DNA from: a bacterium
GTDB lineage: Bacteria > Verrucomicrobiota > Verrucomicrobiia > Limisphaerales > RI-55
Assembly: GCA_016124235.1 (NCBI GenBank)
Contig: WGOC01000009.1
Location: 93,755 to 157,754 of the forward strand
DNA: 64,000 bases
Direction of reading: 5' to 3'
Below are positions 1 to 7,841 of this stretch, piece after piece (within the stretch, counting starts at the first letter, position 1; every line of letters starts with the position of its first letter). A program made the translations under genes and the position numbers. Under the pieces are notes generated by a model that saw only the letters and a program-made list of their open reading frames with translations, searched no databases and was not told the DNA's origin.

Positions 1-860
1 TAATCACCTTCGAGCAGCAACGCCGGAATATTCAGCGTCAGCTTCTTTTTCGGCGCCGCCATCGCGGGCAACTCAACCAACGCTTTCGCGGTTGCGCCGC
101 CGGATTTCTTAACCGCGGTTGCCTTTTTCTTTGGCACAAGAGATTTCGCGACGACCTTTTTCGCAACCGGCTTTGCGGCACGCGATTTCGCTTTGCGATT
201 CGTCTCTTTCGAACTAGTGGACGTCGCCGGCTTCTGGCTCGCAGCCTTCGCGCCGACGGCTGAAGGCGTCGGAGCCAGAACCGGAGTCGAGGTTGCCGGT
301 GCGGGTGATTTTGTTTTTGCCGGGACCGGCTTCTTGGAAAGTTTTTCAGCTTTGGGATTCGGGGCCTTCGCCGCCTCGGCCTGCGGCTTCACACTGGCTT
401 TCTTGGAAACGGGAATGACCGGCGGCGTTGGATTCGCCTTTTTGGTTTGAGCGACCGCAACTTTTACGTTCGCTTCCGTTTTCTTGCGGGCAGCCGCAGC
501 GGCCAGTGGTTTTGCCGCGGGCTTAACCGCGGGTTGCTTTACGCGCTGCACCGGAACCTTTTGCTTCGCCACTTGTTTTGCTGACACGATTTTTTCAACC
601 TTCGTCTTGCCGGCCTCGCTGAGCGCTTTGGAATTCGCCTTGGCAACCGGTTTTTTGGTCGACGATTTGATCGCGGAGATTCTCGCCGTTTGCTTCACGG
701 GTTTCTTTTTTGACACGACTTCTTTGCGAGCGGGCACGGTTGAAGATTTCTTATTCTGGCCGGCGGACTTGGAAGACTTCTGCGGCGGGACGTTCGACTT
801 CGCGGTGGATTTCTTGGCGGGCTTCGCGAGACGGGATTTCTTTTTGGCCGGTGATTTCAT
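1..860 (-). CDS. Lys/Ala-rich histone-H1-like tail protein, truncated by the window edge
   Basis: The minus strand reads without a stop from an ATG at 860 to the window edge, about 286 codons. Most of it is low-complexity Lys/Ala/Pro/Ser sequence of the SPAKKKSRLAKPAKKS type, like the C-terminal tails of eukaryotic H1 and bacterial AlgP/Hc1-like proteins. Such a basic, disordered stretch would bind nucleic acid. The last visible residues change to KKKLTLNIPALLLEGD. I associate LP-rich LLLEGD segments with the start of DUF4912 proteins in Verrucomicrobiota, so a folded domain probably lies outside the window; this is a weak memory-based link. The gene lies 130 bases downstream of the DUF4129 gene on the same strand. 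Confidence 0.7.
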   Translation of the reverse strand, partial: MKSPAKKKSRLAKPAKKSTAKSNVPPQKSSKSAGQNKKSSTVPARKEVVSKKKPVKQTARISAIKSSTKKPVAKANSKALSEAGKTKVEKIVSAKQVAKQKVPVQRVKQPAVKPAAKPLAAAAARKKTEANVKVAVAQTKKANPTPPVIPVSKKASVKPQAEAAKAPNPKAEKLSKKPVPAKTKSPAPATSTPVLAPTPSAVGAKAASQKPATSTSSKETNRKAKSRAAKPVAKKVVAKSLVPKKKATAVKKSGGATAKALVELPAMAAPKKKLTLNIPALLLEGD

Positions 861-990
861 GAGGCAACAAATCGTTCGGATGCGACGCGGTGTGGTCCGG
901 AACCACCCTGTCGCGAGCCTAGGCCGCTGTCTCCCGGCCAGCAACGGTTTTTGTCAGACGCCATTCATGAACCAATACACGGCGTTAATC

Positions 991-2640
991 TCAGCGATTA
1001 GCTGCGATGGCGGGGCTGCGCTCCAGCTCATCCCAAAGCGCCGCCAGCGCCGGCAGCTCGTTTTCTTTCGGTAGCCGATCGGCGTAAAGCAGGCCCGCGT
1101 AAATGCGCGCCAAGTGACGGAGGCTTCGCCGCAGGCCCGGATGAATCGCCATCAGTGATTCGGCAAATTCAGTGGACGTCGTGTCGGCGCTGCGCGCGCA
1201 GCCGTGCTCAGTCGACCAAACTTCCAAAGCCTTGAATGTACGGCAAACCGCCGTCGCCGGATCAACGTTCTCGCCTGAGCGGAATGGATTCGCCAAATCA
1301 ACGAAACGAACCGGTGGCGATGGTTCCAGAACCGGGCCGCGGCGCGTGCCTGGTCGTTTTGGCATTTTCACATTGGGGCGAAACAACGCGCGCAGGGATT
1401 CGATCAGTTGGCCGATCGCCAACCAAATCTGTCGCCAGTTGCGAATGATCATGTAAAGCAACACACAGCCGAAGATCGCCCAAACGACCCAACGCAACCA
1501 CGACGGCGCCTGGGGCAAGGAAACCGACGGCGATTTGGAATCGGCCGATTGCCCATCTTCCGGTCGCGTCGCGTTCTCGGCTTTTCCGCCGTTCAGTTTT
1601 CGTTTGCTGGCATCGTCATTTTGGTTGCCTTCTATTTCGTTCGAGGAACTTTGTTTTTCGGTCCCACCTGATTTTGCGCGCTCCGATTCACGATCCGATG
1701 ACGCGTCGTTTTCCACGTTCTTTTCCTCGAGTTTTCGCCCATTGAGAACCGCAGCCGATTCAGAAGAAGCAACCAAGGCCAGCGGCCGCGGCACGACGAA
1801 GCTCAACATAAGCGCCCCCACGATGATCATCGTTCCGACGCCAATCCATGTTCCGGCGATGCGAACGGGCATTTTGAGTCGGCGCTGACGAAGGTATCGT
1901 CGAAGACCGAGAAAGCTCGTGAGCAGCAACAAGCTCATTGCCGCGAGCAAAAAGATCGCAACGGTCGTCAATCCCGTTCGTTCCGGATGAACGCGTACCA
2001 GCCACATCTGGCCGAAGCCGAACATGGGCAACGCGGCCAACAAAAAATAAATGATCCAAAGACCATGCGCGTGCGGTTGGCCGGCGCGGCTGGATTCATT
2101 GATAAAAAGACGCCGCCACCACGCGTACTTTTTCTTTTGTTTGTTCGATCCGGTTTCGATGGTTTGAACGCCGACGTCGACCGGGGGCTCTTCGCCGGTA
2201 GTCTCATCGATACCGACGATTTCAAGAAGTCCCTCGCCCGACGCGTCTTCCTTGTCGTCGATCAACGTGCAATCCCACACCAGCTTGTTTGTGCACCACC
2301 AGATCAGCCCGAGCAACAGCCAGCCGGCCAGCGGCATGGGCACAAATTGGTTGATCATCAATGCGACCGCACCGCCGAGCGCTAGCGCGTACAGGCCCGC
2401 GTAGGCGGTCGTCTTCTCGATCGCGATCCGCGAAATGCCGACCATGCCGAGCACGAACCAGAAGAGTGTCCAACGCAACCGCATCTCATGTTCCCCGCGA
2501 TAGACCAGGTCCTGCGCAAACCAGACCAGCGCCTCGACCATCACCATGATCAGCAACGGCGCCAAACCTTCCGCGATGTAATCCGCCGCGGTCGGCAGCT
2601 CATCGAGTTTGGTGAATTGTTTGGTCTGTCGTCGCTTCAT
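991..2640 (-). CDS. Polytopic membrane protein with C-terminal DUF4129 domain
   Basis: A 549-residue protein with about eight hydrophobic segments: four in the first 130 residues, three around residues 190-290 and one near residue 390. A charged Ser/Glu/Lys-rich loop separates the last two. The C-terminal 100 residues (TFKALEVWSTEHGCARSADT and onward) match the DUF4129 pattern, usually found at the C-terminus of transglutaminase-like membrane proteins next to MoxR and DUF58 genes. I see no transglutaminase Cys-His-Asp core, so this is a shortened relative. It is the third gene of the moxR-DUF58-DUF4129 set. The set is thought to act in envelope-associated chaperone or assembly functions; the exact role here is unknown. 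Confidence 0.85.
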   Translation of the reverse strand: MKRRQTKQFTKLDELPTAADYIAEGLAPLLIMVMVEALVWFAQDLVYRGEHEMRLRWTLFWFVLGMVGISRIAIEKTTAYAGLYALALGGAVALMINQFVPMPLAGWLLLGLIWWCTNKLVWDCTLIDDKEDASGEGLLEIVGIDETTGEEPPVDVGVQTIETGSNKQKKKYAWWRRLFINESSRAGQPHAHGLWIIYFLLAALPMFGFGQMWLVRVHPERTGLTTVAIFLLAAMSLLLLTSFLGLRRYLRQRRLKMPVRIAGTWIGVGTMIIVGALMLSFVVPRPLALVASSESAAVLNGRKLEEKNVENDASSDRESERAKSGGTEKQSSSNEIEGNQNDDASKRKLNGGKAENATRPEDGQSADSKSPSVSLPQAPSWLRWVVWAIFGCVLLYMIIRNWRQIWLAIGQLIESLRALFRPNVKMPKRPGTRRGPVLEPSPPVRFVDLANPFRSGENVDPATAVCRTFKALEVWSTEHGCARSADTTSTEFAESLMAIHPGLRRSLRHLARIYAGLLYADRLPKENELPALAALWDELERSPAIAANR

Positions 2641-2652
2641 TCGATTCCATCA

Positions 2653-2782
2653 ATCGTCGTCGTTCTCGTGCTCGGTCTCGTAATCTTAATCTTAATTTTA
2701 ATTCTGAATTTTCATCTTACTCTTGAGCAAATGTCCCGCGTGTGATCGCTCATGCGAGAACGATGACGAGGACGAGATCGAG
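2653..2782. repeat. Hexamer-rich imperfect inverted repeat (CTCGTC/GACGAG arms)
   Basis: The left arm (about 2653-2680) is rich in CTCGTC-like hexamers and the right arm (about 2754-2782) in the complementary GACGAG/GAGAACGA units. They flank an AT-rich stretch with its own TAATCT/TTAATT periodicity. The unit fills the gap between the DUF58 and DUF4129 genes and could fold into a long imperfect hairpin in the operon transcript. A second element of the same type lies at 16640-16718. Confidence 0.55.
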
Positions 2783-2792
2783 TGCGATTTCA

Positions 2793-4118
2793 TCAAACTG
2801 CCATCACCGTTTCCGCCTGCAATTCAGCCAGCGCTTCCCGGCTGTTAATCGGCCGGATTTCAATGCCTTCCGTAATCAGCCGGCCGGCCCACTCCGGCGG
2901 CACGGCCCATTCTCGTAACTCGTGCACATCGCGCGTCACAACAACCGCCGTCACGGCATATCCGGTGCGGCGCAATTCGCCTAACGCCCGCGCGGTGTCC
3001 ACTGAAACGTCCGTCAAAATCGCCACAACGCTCGTGTCGCGCGGAATGCGGCTGGCCGTTTCGTGAATCATCTGGTCAAACCGGAAGCCGTCGGTTTGTT
3101 CGAGCCGCGCCAATGTCCGGTGCAGGCGTTCGACCTGCTCCGGTCCGCGTTGGGGCGCGATCACGATGGGTTCGAGCCGCTCATTGGGCGGGCGTTCGCT
3201 GAATCGTTGGAGCGCGTCCTTCCGCGTCGTCCACGCCGCGCGCCAGCCTTCCGTTCGAATGCGTTCGGCGGCGTCTCGCCCGTTCGTGATCAGGCCGACC
3301 TGCTGGCCCAGTTCGTAAACCGCCGTGGCCAGCGAAGCGGCGGTAGTAATCGCGAGATCCTCGACCCAAAACGCCTCGGAACTCGTGAAACTTTGCCGGT
3401 GAAAATCGAGGAGTAAAGTCGCGCCCGCGACACAGGATGGTTCAAACACTTTGCTGTGCAAGGAACCGGTTCGGGCATAAGCCCGCCAGTGAATGCGGTT
3501 CAACGGATCGCCCGGTTGATAGGGTCGCACGCCCGCGATGCGCGTGGGATCTTCGAACAAACGATGCGTGATCCGAATTTCGCCCAGCGGCCGACGCGAG
3601 GCGATGTCGTAGCTTCTGAGCGGCACGACTTCCGGATAAACGAGCACATGCACGGGCGCCGACAAAACGCGGTAACGGCGATGCAGACCGAAGAGGTCGC
3701 CACTCTCGATCAGCAACGGACCAAACTGGTGATAGCCGCGTGCCAGAAATTCCACCGTGTACCGAATCGTGCGGCGTTCTTGCGCCTTCAAGCGCGCGAT
3801 GTAGGTCGTTCGACCAGTCAGCTTCATGCGCAACGGCGGTTTCAACGCATCAAGCGGAAACGCTTCCTCAATGATCAGCCACGGCACCGCGAACCGACCG
3901 TGATTGATCAACTCGATCACGATCGTTGCCTTGTCGCCGACGCGGGCAATGGTCGTTGAGCAGGTTCGTGTGGCGGCGATCTTCGTGGTCCATTCGCGCG
4001 TCATGAACCGGCTGATCAACAAAACGGCGAGCAGCACGTACATCGCGTACACGAGCAACTCCAGGTGCAGGGCCAAACCCACCCCCAGCATCAACAACGC
4101 GATGACGAACCATTTCAT
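2793..4118 (-). CDS. DUF58 domain-containing membrane-anchored protein
   Basis: A 441-residue protein. Two hydrophobic segments at the N-terminus (residues 3-36) anchor it in the membrane, and the rest is soluble. The DUF58 signature YQPGDPLNRIHWRAYARTG lies near residues 200-220 (family pattern GDxxRxIxWxxxAR). The C-terminal half is VWA-like and includes VVAILTDVSVDTA. DUF58 proteins pair with MoxR AAA+ ATPases, and the moxR gene is the next gene upstream on the same strand. The start at 4118 gives a canonical N-terminal anchor. Family function is poorly defined; chaperone-type assembly of secreted or membrane complexes is the usual proposal. Confidence 0.9.
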   Translation of the reverse strand: MKWFVIALLMLGVGLALHLELLVYAMYVLLAVLLISRFMTREWTTKIAATRTCSTTIARVGDKATIVIELINHGRFAVPWLIIEEAFPLDALKPPLRMKLTGRTTYIARLKAQERRTIRYTVEFLARGYHQFGPLLIESGDLFGLHRRYRVLSAPVHVLVYPEVVPLRSYDIASRRPLGEIRITHRLFEDPTRIAGVRPYQPGDPLNRIHWRAYARTGSLHSKVFEPSCVAGATLLLDFHRQSFTSSEAFWVEDLAITTAASLATAVYELGQQVGLITNGRDAAERIRTEGWRAAWTTRKDALQRFSERPPNERLEPIVIAPQRGPEQVERLHRTLARLEQTDGFRFDQMIHETASRIPRDTSVVAILTDVSVDTARALGELRRTGYAVTAVVVTRDVHELREWAVPPEWAGRLITEGIEIRPINSREALAELQAETVMAV

Positions 4119-4157
4119 TTTGCGCCTAAGAATTTTCGGCGGCCCCGCAGGTCCGCC

Positions 4158-4193
4158 CTACCATTATTTGGTAGAGCGACGCTGCCGCGTCGC
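4158..4193. repeat. Two adjacent perfect hairpins in a repeat-like intergenic element
   Basis: In the 81-base gap between moxR and the DUF58 gene there are two back-to-back palindromes: CTACCA-TTATT-TGGTAG (4158-4174) and GCGACGC-TGCC-GCGTCGC (4176-4193). The sequence just before them, AGGTCCGCCCTACC (4149-4162), recurs almost exactly at 58279-58292. This suggests a dispersed repeat family rather than a gene-specific signal. It could reduce or modulate read-through inside the operon. Confidence 0.6.
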
Positions 4194-4199
4194 CCCAAC

Positions 4200-5330
4200 T
4201 TAAATCCGTTTCTCCGGCATGACCGGCACTTCGACTTGATGCAGAATCTGTCGGATCACCTCCGGCGCCGTCACTTTGCGCAACCGACTTTCGGGCTGGA
4301 TGATCAACCGGTGCCCGAGGATGTGCGGTGCGACTTCCTTGATGTCATCCGGCAGCACGTAATCGAATGCCTGCAAACCGGCGTACGCCTGGGCGGCGCG
4401 CATAATTGCCGCCGACGCGCGCGGGCTGGCGCCCAATCTCACGGACGCATGTTCGCGCGTCGCATGCACCAACCGCACGATGTAATCGCGCACCAGCGGA
4501 TGCACCATGACTTCCTTCACCGCGGTTTGCGCCGCGCGCAATTCCTCCGCAGTCGCGACGGCTTCCAACGTGTCGATCGGGTGTTGTTTTTGAATTCGCT
4601 CAAGCATCGCCGATTCATCCTGCAGGCCCGGATAGCCGATGCTCATCTTGACGAGAAACCGGTCGAGCTGCGCTTCGGGCAATGGAAATGTGCCTTCGTG
4701 ATCGATCGGGTTTTGCGTCGCAATCACAAAAAACGGCGGCTCCAACTGATGATCGACACCGTCCACACTGACGCGGCGTTCAGCCATCGCTTCAAGAAAT
4801 GCCGCCTGCGCGCGCGGTGTCGCGCGGTTCACTTCGTCCGCCAGAACAATCTGGGCAAAGACCGGGCCCGGCCGAAATTCAAACTGCGTCGTCTGTGGAT
4901 TGAAAACCGAAATACCGGTGATCTCGCTCGGCAATAAATCGGGTGTGCATTGGATGCGTTTGAACGAACAACCGACGCTGCGGGCCAGTGCGCGGGCAAG
5001 CATTGTCTTCGCGACGCCGGGGACATCCTCCAGCAAAACGTGTCCTTCGGCCAGCCACGCGACCAACGCGAGTTGCACCGACGGCGCCTTACCGACGATG
5101 ACCTTTTCCACGTTGTCGAGTATGCGCTGACCGAGTTCTTGAATCTCGGTCGACGACTCGGCGGCCGGCGTGTTTTCACGCGTTTGCTTTTTGGGGATGC
5201 GAATGATCGGGCCGCTGTCGAGAGTCAGTTTGGTCATCTGACCGCAGACCGGACAGGCGATTTCCTGGCCGTCCATTTCGGGTGGGAATTCGATCGGTTG
5301 CTCGCAGTGGGCGCAGAGGCAGCGTTGCAT
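4200..5330 (-). CDS. MoxR-family AAA+ ATPase with N-terminal zinc ribbon
   Basis: A 376-residue protein. Residues 5-32 contain CAHC and CPVC pairs spaced like a zinc ribbon, which is not part of the core MoxR fold. The AAA+ core follows: Walker A-type GVAKTMLARAL near residue 105, Walker B-like VLADEVNRA near 165, sensor 1 ATQNPIDHEGTF near 208, and the C-terminal lid with SPRASAAIMRAA. MoxR ATPases act as chaperones with VWA/DUF58 partners, and the DUF58 gene follows on the same strand. It is the first gene of the operon and is divergent from padR. Ordinary MoxR proteins are about 320 residues; the extra length is the ribbon plus a linker. Confidence 0.92.
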   Translation of the reverse strand: MQRCLCAHCEQPIEFPPEMDGQEIACPVCGQMTKLTLDSGPIIRIPKKQTRENTPAAESSTEIQELGQRILDNVEKVIVGKAPSVQLALVAWLAEGHVLLEDVPGVAKTMLARALARSVGCSFKRIQCTPDLLPSEITGISVFNPQTTQFEFRPGPVFAQIVLADEVNRATPRAQAAFLEAMAERRVSVDGVDHQLEPPFFVIATQNPIDHEGTFPLPEAQLDRFLVKMSIGYPGLQDESAMLERIQKQHPIDTLEAVATAEELRAAQTAVKEVMVHPLVRDYIVRLVHATREHASVRLGASPRASAAIMRAAQAYAGLQAFDYVLPDDIKEVAPHILGHRLIIQPESRLRKVTAPEVIRQILHQVEVPVMPEKRI

Positions 5331-5428
5331 GGTTGTGGATCTGACACAGGTCCGGAGATTTCGTGTCGGAACGTGTTTTAGCCTGAACCAAGTAAAATCA
5401 ATTGACCAGCGTTGCGACTGCGCCTAAA

Positions 5429-5447
5429 TATATCTGCAACGGATATA
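5429..5447. promoter_or_regulatory. Candidate PadR operator palindrome
   Basis: TATATC-N7-GATATA is a perfect 6-base inverted repeat centred 17 bases upstream of the padR ATG (5455), in the divergent moxR/padR intergenic region. PadR regulators bind AT-rich inverted repeats near their own promoters. Autorepression, with possible effects on the divergent moxR operon, is inferred from position only. Confidence 0.5.
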
Positions 5448-5454
5448 GTTGACC

Positions 5455-5817
5455 ATGGCTCGCACTTCGCCCAATCCCGAAAGCTTTTTGCCGCTGACGC
5501 CCGCCGTTTTTCATCTGTTGCTTTCCCTCGTGGACGGTGAAAAGCACGGCTACGCGATCATGCAGGCGGTCGCCGAATCGACGGATGGCCACGTGAAGAT
5601 GGGACCCGGCACGCTTTACGGAACCATCAAGCGGCTGCTCGCCGTAGGCTTGATCGAGGAATCCGACGAACGACCTGATCCCGATTTGGATGACGAACGT
5701 CGGCGTTACTATCGCATCACGGGCCTCGGCCAGACAGTTCTCGGCCTGGAAAGTCGCCGGTATCAACGGCTCGTCAAACTGGCGCAAAACCACGGACTGG
5801 TGCGGGCGATGACCTGA
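5455..5817 (+). CDS. PadR family transcriptional regulator
   Basis: About 120 residues forming the PadR winged helix: LTPAVFHLLLSLVDGEKHGY, then MGPGTLYGTIKRLLAVGLIE (recognition helix and turn) and RRRYYRITGLGQ (wing). PadR proteins are dimeric repressors. The ATG at 5455 is preferred over an in-frame TTG two codons upstream because the TTG almost touches the TATATC/GATATA palindrome. In Verrucomicrobiota and Acidobacteria PadR genes commonly precede ADOP-type permease genes. Here two proteins with an ADOP-like N-terminal segment follow after a 10-base gap, so the regulator very likely controls them. Confidence 0.93.
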   Translation: MARTSPNPESFLPLTPAVFHLLLSLVDGEKHGYAIMQAVAESTDGHVKMGPGTLYGTIKRLLAVGLIEESDERPDPDLDDERRRYYRITGLGQTVLGLESRRYQRLVKLAQNHGLVRAMT

Positions 5818-5827
5818 GAGGAAATTT

Positions 5828-6775
5828 ATGAGGAAGAATGCTCAATCCTGCCGGCTAACAATCTCTGAACGAGTTTATGCGTTTTTGGTTTGGCTTTATC
5901 CGAAACCGTTCCGGGATAATTTCGGAACTTCGATGAAGCAGGTCTTTCGTGACCAGTGTTCGGACGCAATTCGTCAACGCGGGTGGTCAGGCTGGATCGG
6001 CCTGTGGATTCGCGTGCTGTTCGATTTCGCGTGGACCTGCCCGAAAGAGCATTTGATCGCGCTCCCGACGATTCCCGGACGCCTCTGGGAACGGCTTGTG
6101 GCAGGACCGATCTGGCTCTATCCGGTATTGGCCGCCCTCGCTTGCTTTCTGATCGGTTTGGCTATCGCGCTCCAGCTTCCCAGATATCATTCGAGTTCCG
6201 TCGTTTTGTTGCGACGTGTAGTCGTCGACAAGCCCCAGCTCGAAGGCTTCGAATCTCGCGCTCTCCGAAACATCGAGCCGCCAACCTCGACGCTGGTTTT
6301 AGACCCGGTGATTGAAAAGCTCGAACTTCAGGCTCTTTACCAAAAGGAACTGAAAACGCCCAACCCACTGACAAAAGAAGATGCTTTCAAGATCCTTTCG
6401 AACCGGATCGCCGTTATCGAGAAACCGCCCCGCTCGGCGGTAATAACCGTCAAGGTCTATGATGACGACAAAGCCGTTGCCCAAAATATTGCGAAAGCCA
6501 TCACGGATCAATATATGCGGGTATTCTTGGATTTTGCCAGATCGGGGACGCAGGGTCAGTTTACTCCCCAAACCGCCAACGTAACCGTCTTGAAACAACC
6601 CGAGATCAGCGACCGGTTGGTTCGACCCGGCTTCCGTAACTGGGTGGCGATAGGTGGAACTGCAGCATTGATCACGGGAGCCGCGATATTTCTTTGTCTG
6701 TTTATCATTCGGCGACGAGACCGGCTGACGATTCTATCCGCAAACCGATGCGATAAACTTCAATCGCCAGCATGA
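5828..6775 (+). CDS. Membrane protein: ADOP-like N-terminal segment fused to a Wzz-like domain (copy 1)
   Basis: A 315-residue protein. Residues 12-75 (ERVYAFLVWLYPKPFR, MKQVFRDQC, DFAWTCPKEHL) match the N-terminal 'LYP-FR-G-M-VFRD' segment usually found before ADOP/FtsX-type permeases. No MacB or FtsX domain follows. Instead there is a transmembrane helix near residues 95-118, a periplasmic region of about 160 residues and a second helix near 275-300. The periplasmic part (VVLLRRVVVD, VAQNIAKAITDQY, VTVLKQPEI) resembles Wzz/chain-length-determinant proteins. Two terminal helices enclosing a periplasmic domain is the Wzz topology. It lies 10 bases after padR, and a paralogue follows after 9 bases. 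Confidence 0.75.
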   Translation: MRKNAQSCRLTISERVYAFLVWLYPKPFRDNFGTSMKQVFRDQCSDAIRQRGWSGWIGLWIRVLFDFAWTCPKEHLIALPTIPGRLWERLVAGPIWLYPVLAALACFLIGLAIALQLPRYHSSSVVLLRRVVVDKPQLEGFESRALRNIEPPTSTLVLDPVIEKLELQALYQKELKTPNPLTKEDAFKILSNRIAVIEKPPRSAVITVKVYDDDKAVAQNIAKAITDQYMRVFLDFARSGTQGQFTPQTANVTVLKQPEISDRLVRPGFRNWVAIGGTAALITGAAIFLCLFIIRRRDRLTILSANRCDKLQSPA

Positions 6776-6784
6776 TCTAAAAGC

Positions 6785-7792
6785 ATGACGCCATCTCAAC
6801 AATTGGTCCGGGTCAAGCGCCTCGAGCGGATCTACTCACTACTGGTTCACCTTTACCCGGCCCCGTTTCGTGAGAAATTCGGGGATTCAATGACACAGGT
6901 GTTTCGTGGCCAGTGCCTCGACGCGATCGAACAGGGACGTTGGCGGGTAATTGTTTTCTGCGTCCGAACAATTCTCGATTTCGCGTGGACTTGTCCCAAG
7001 GAGCATCTAGTTGCACTGCCGACCCTGCCGTCGAGGATGTGGGAAGACCTGCTTCGGAAGCCGGTCTGGTTTCATCCCACATTGATCGCAGTCTTTGCTT
7101 TCGGTGTGTCGGTGTTTGTAACGTTGAATCTTCCACAATTCTACGCCAGCACCGTGACGCTTGAGGTTGCAGACCCACCGTATGACACCGGTCCATATTT
7201 CATCCAAACTGAGTTCGAAAAGCTGCAATCCAAGGCAGTACTTTATCCTGTAATCACCAACCTCGCGCTTGGCGTTCACTACGGCGAGCTGTCGACCACG
7301 GTGGATGAACCCCCTTACGAAGTGTCGATGGAAGAAGCCTATCAAAATCTCAAAAGCAATCTGCAGATAAGTCAGATCAAAAACACGAAGCTAGTTGAAG
7401 TGACCATCCTCGACGAAGACAAATCGCTGGCCACAAAAATCGCGAATGAAATCGGGACGACTTATCGGCATTGGAGAAATGAGGAATCATACGAGACCAC
7501 ACGAGGAAGCGTTCAACTCGCGGATGGTCCAATGCCGCAAAACCCTATTCCTTCGATCGACCAGGCTGACATAAAGAACAGGTCGGCCGCGATTGCCGGA
7601 AACGTTCCCTTGGTGAAAGTAATCAACCCCGCCGAAGACGCCATTCGACCCTCGCGCCCCAACCGCTATCTGAACATTTTTGCTGGCGGTGTGGCTTCGT
7701 TGCTTGGTGGGGCAGTAATGATGTTAGGACTGTGGGTGATCAAGCGAAGGCATGGGCTGCGCGCCGAGCTGGTGGCGAGTCAGAATTTGTGA
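6785..7792 (+). CDS. Membrane protein: ADOP-like N-terminal segment fused to a Wzz-like domain (copy 2)
   Basis: A 335-residue paralogue of the preceding gene. It shares LVHLYPAPFREKFGDSMTQV, DFAWTCPKEHLVALPTLP and the two terminal membrane helices (about 100-120 and 300-322). The periplasmic part has the same Wzz-like features: FYASTVTLEV, MEEAYQNLKSNLQISQIKNT, VTILDEDKSLATKIANEI and VKVINPAEDAIRPSRPN; the latter resembles the Pro-rich segment that precedes the second helix in Wzz proteins. It probably arose by tandem duplication and is co-transcribed with padR. Its function is not known; polymer length control or envelope sensing are possibilities. Confidence 0.75.
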   Translation: MTPSQQLVRVKRLERIYSLLVHLYPAPFREKFGDSMTQVFRGQCLDAIEQGRWRVIVFCVRTILDFAWTCPKEHLVALPTLPSRMWEDLLRKPVWFHPTLIAVFAFGVSVFVTLNLPQFYASTVTLEVADPPYDTGPYFIQTEFEKLQSKAVLYPVITNLALGVHYGELSTTVDEPPYEVSMEEAYQNLKSNLQISQIKNTKLVEVTILDEDKSLATKIANEIGTTYRHWRNEESYETTRGSVQLADGPMPQNPIPSIDQADIKNRSAAIAGNVPLVKVINPAEDAIRPSRPNRYLNIFAGGVASLLGGAVMMLGLWVIKRRHGLRAELVASQNL

Positions 7793-7816
7793 CTTGGAAG
7801 ACTCACTTTCGAGATT

Positions 7817-7837
7817 CTGCCGGCTGGCAGCCGGCAG
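7817..7837. repeat. REP-like palindrome between convergent genes
   Basis: TGCCGGCTGGCAGCCGGCA (7818-7836, one further pair outside) is a near-perfect palindrome in the 49-base gap between two converging genes. It looks like the REP-type palindromes scattered through Verrucomicrobiota genomes and could also slow transcription from both sides. There is no clear T-tract, so a Rho-independent terminator is not claimed. Confidence 0.6.
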
Positions 7838-7841
7838 CACA

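Noticed and set aside
4065..4937. Long plus-strand open frame opposite the moxR gene
   Set aside because: Its translation is rich in His/Arg without any motif and lies antisense to a clear MoxR ATPase; it is a GC-rich shadow frame.
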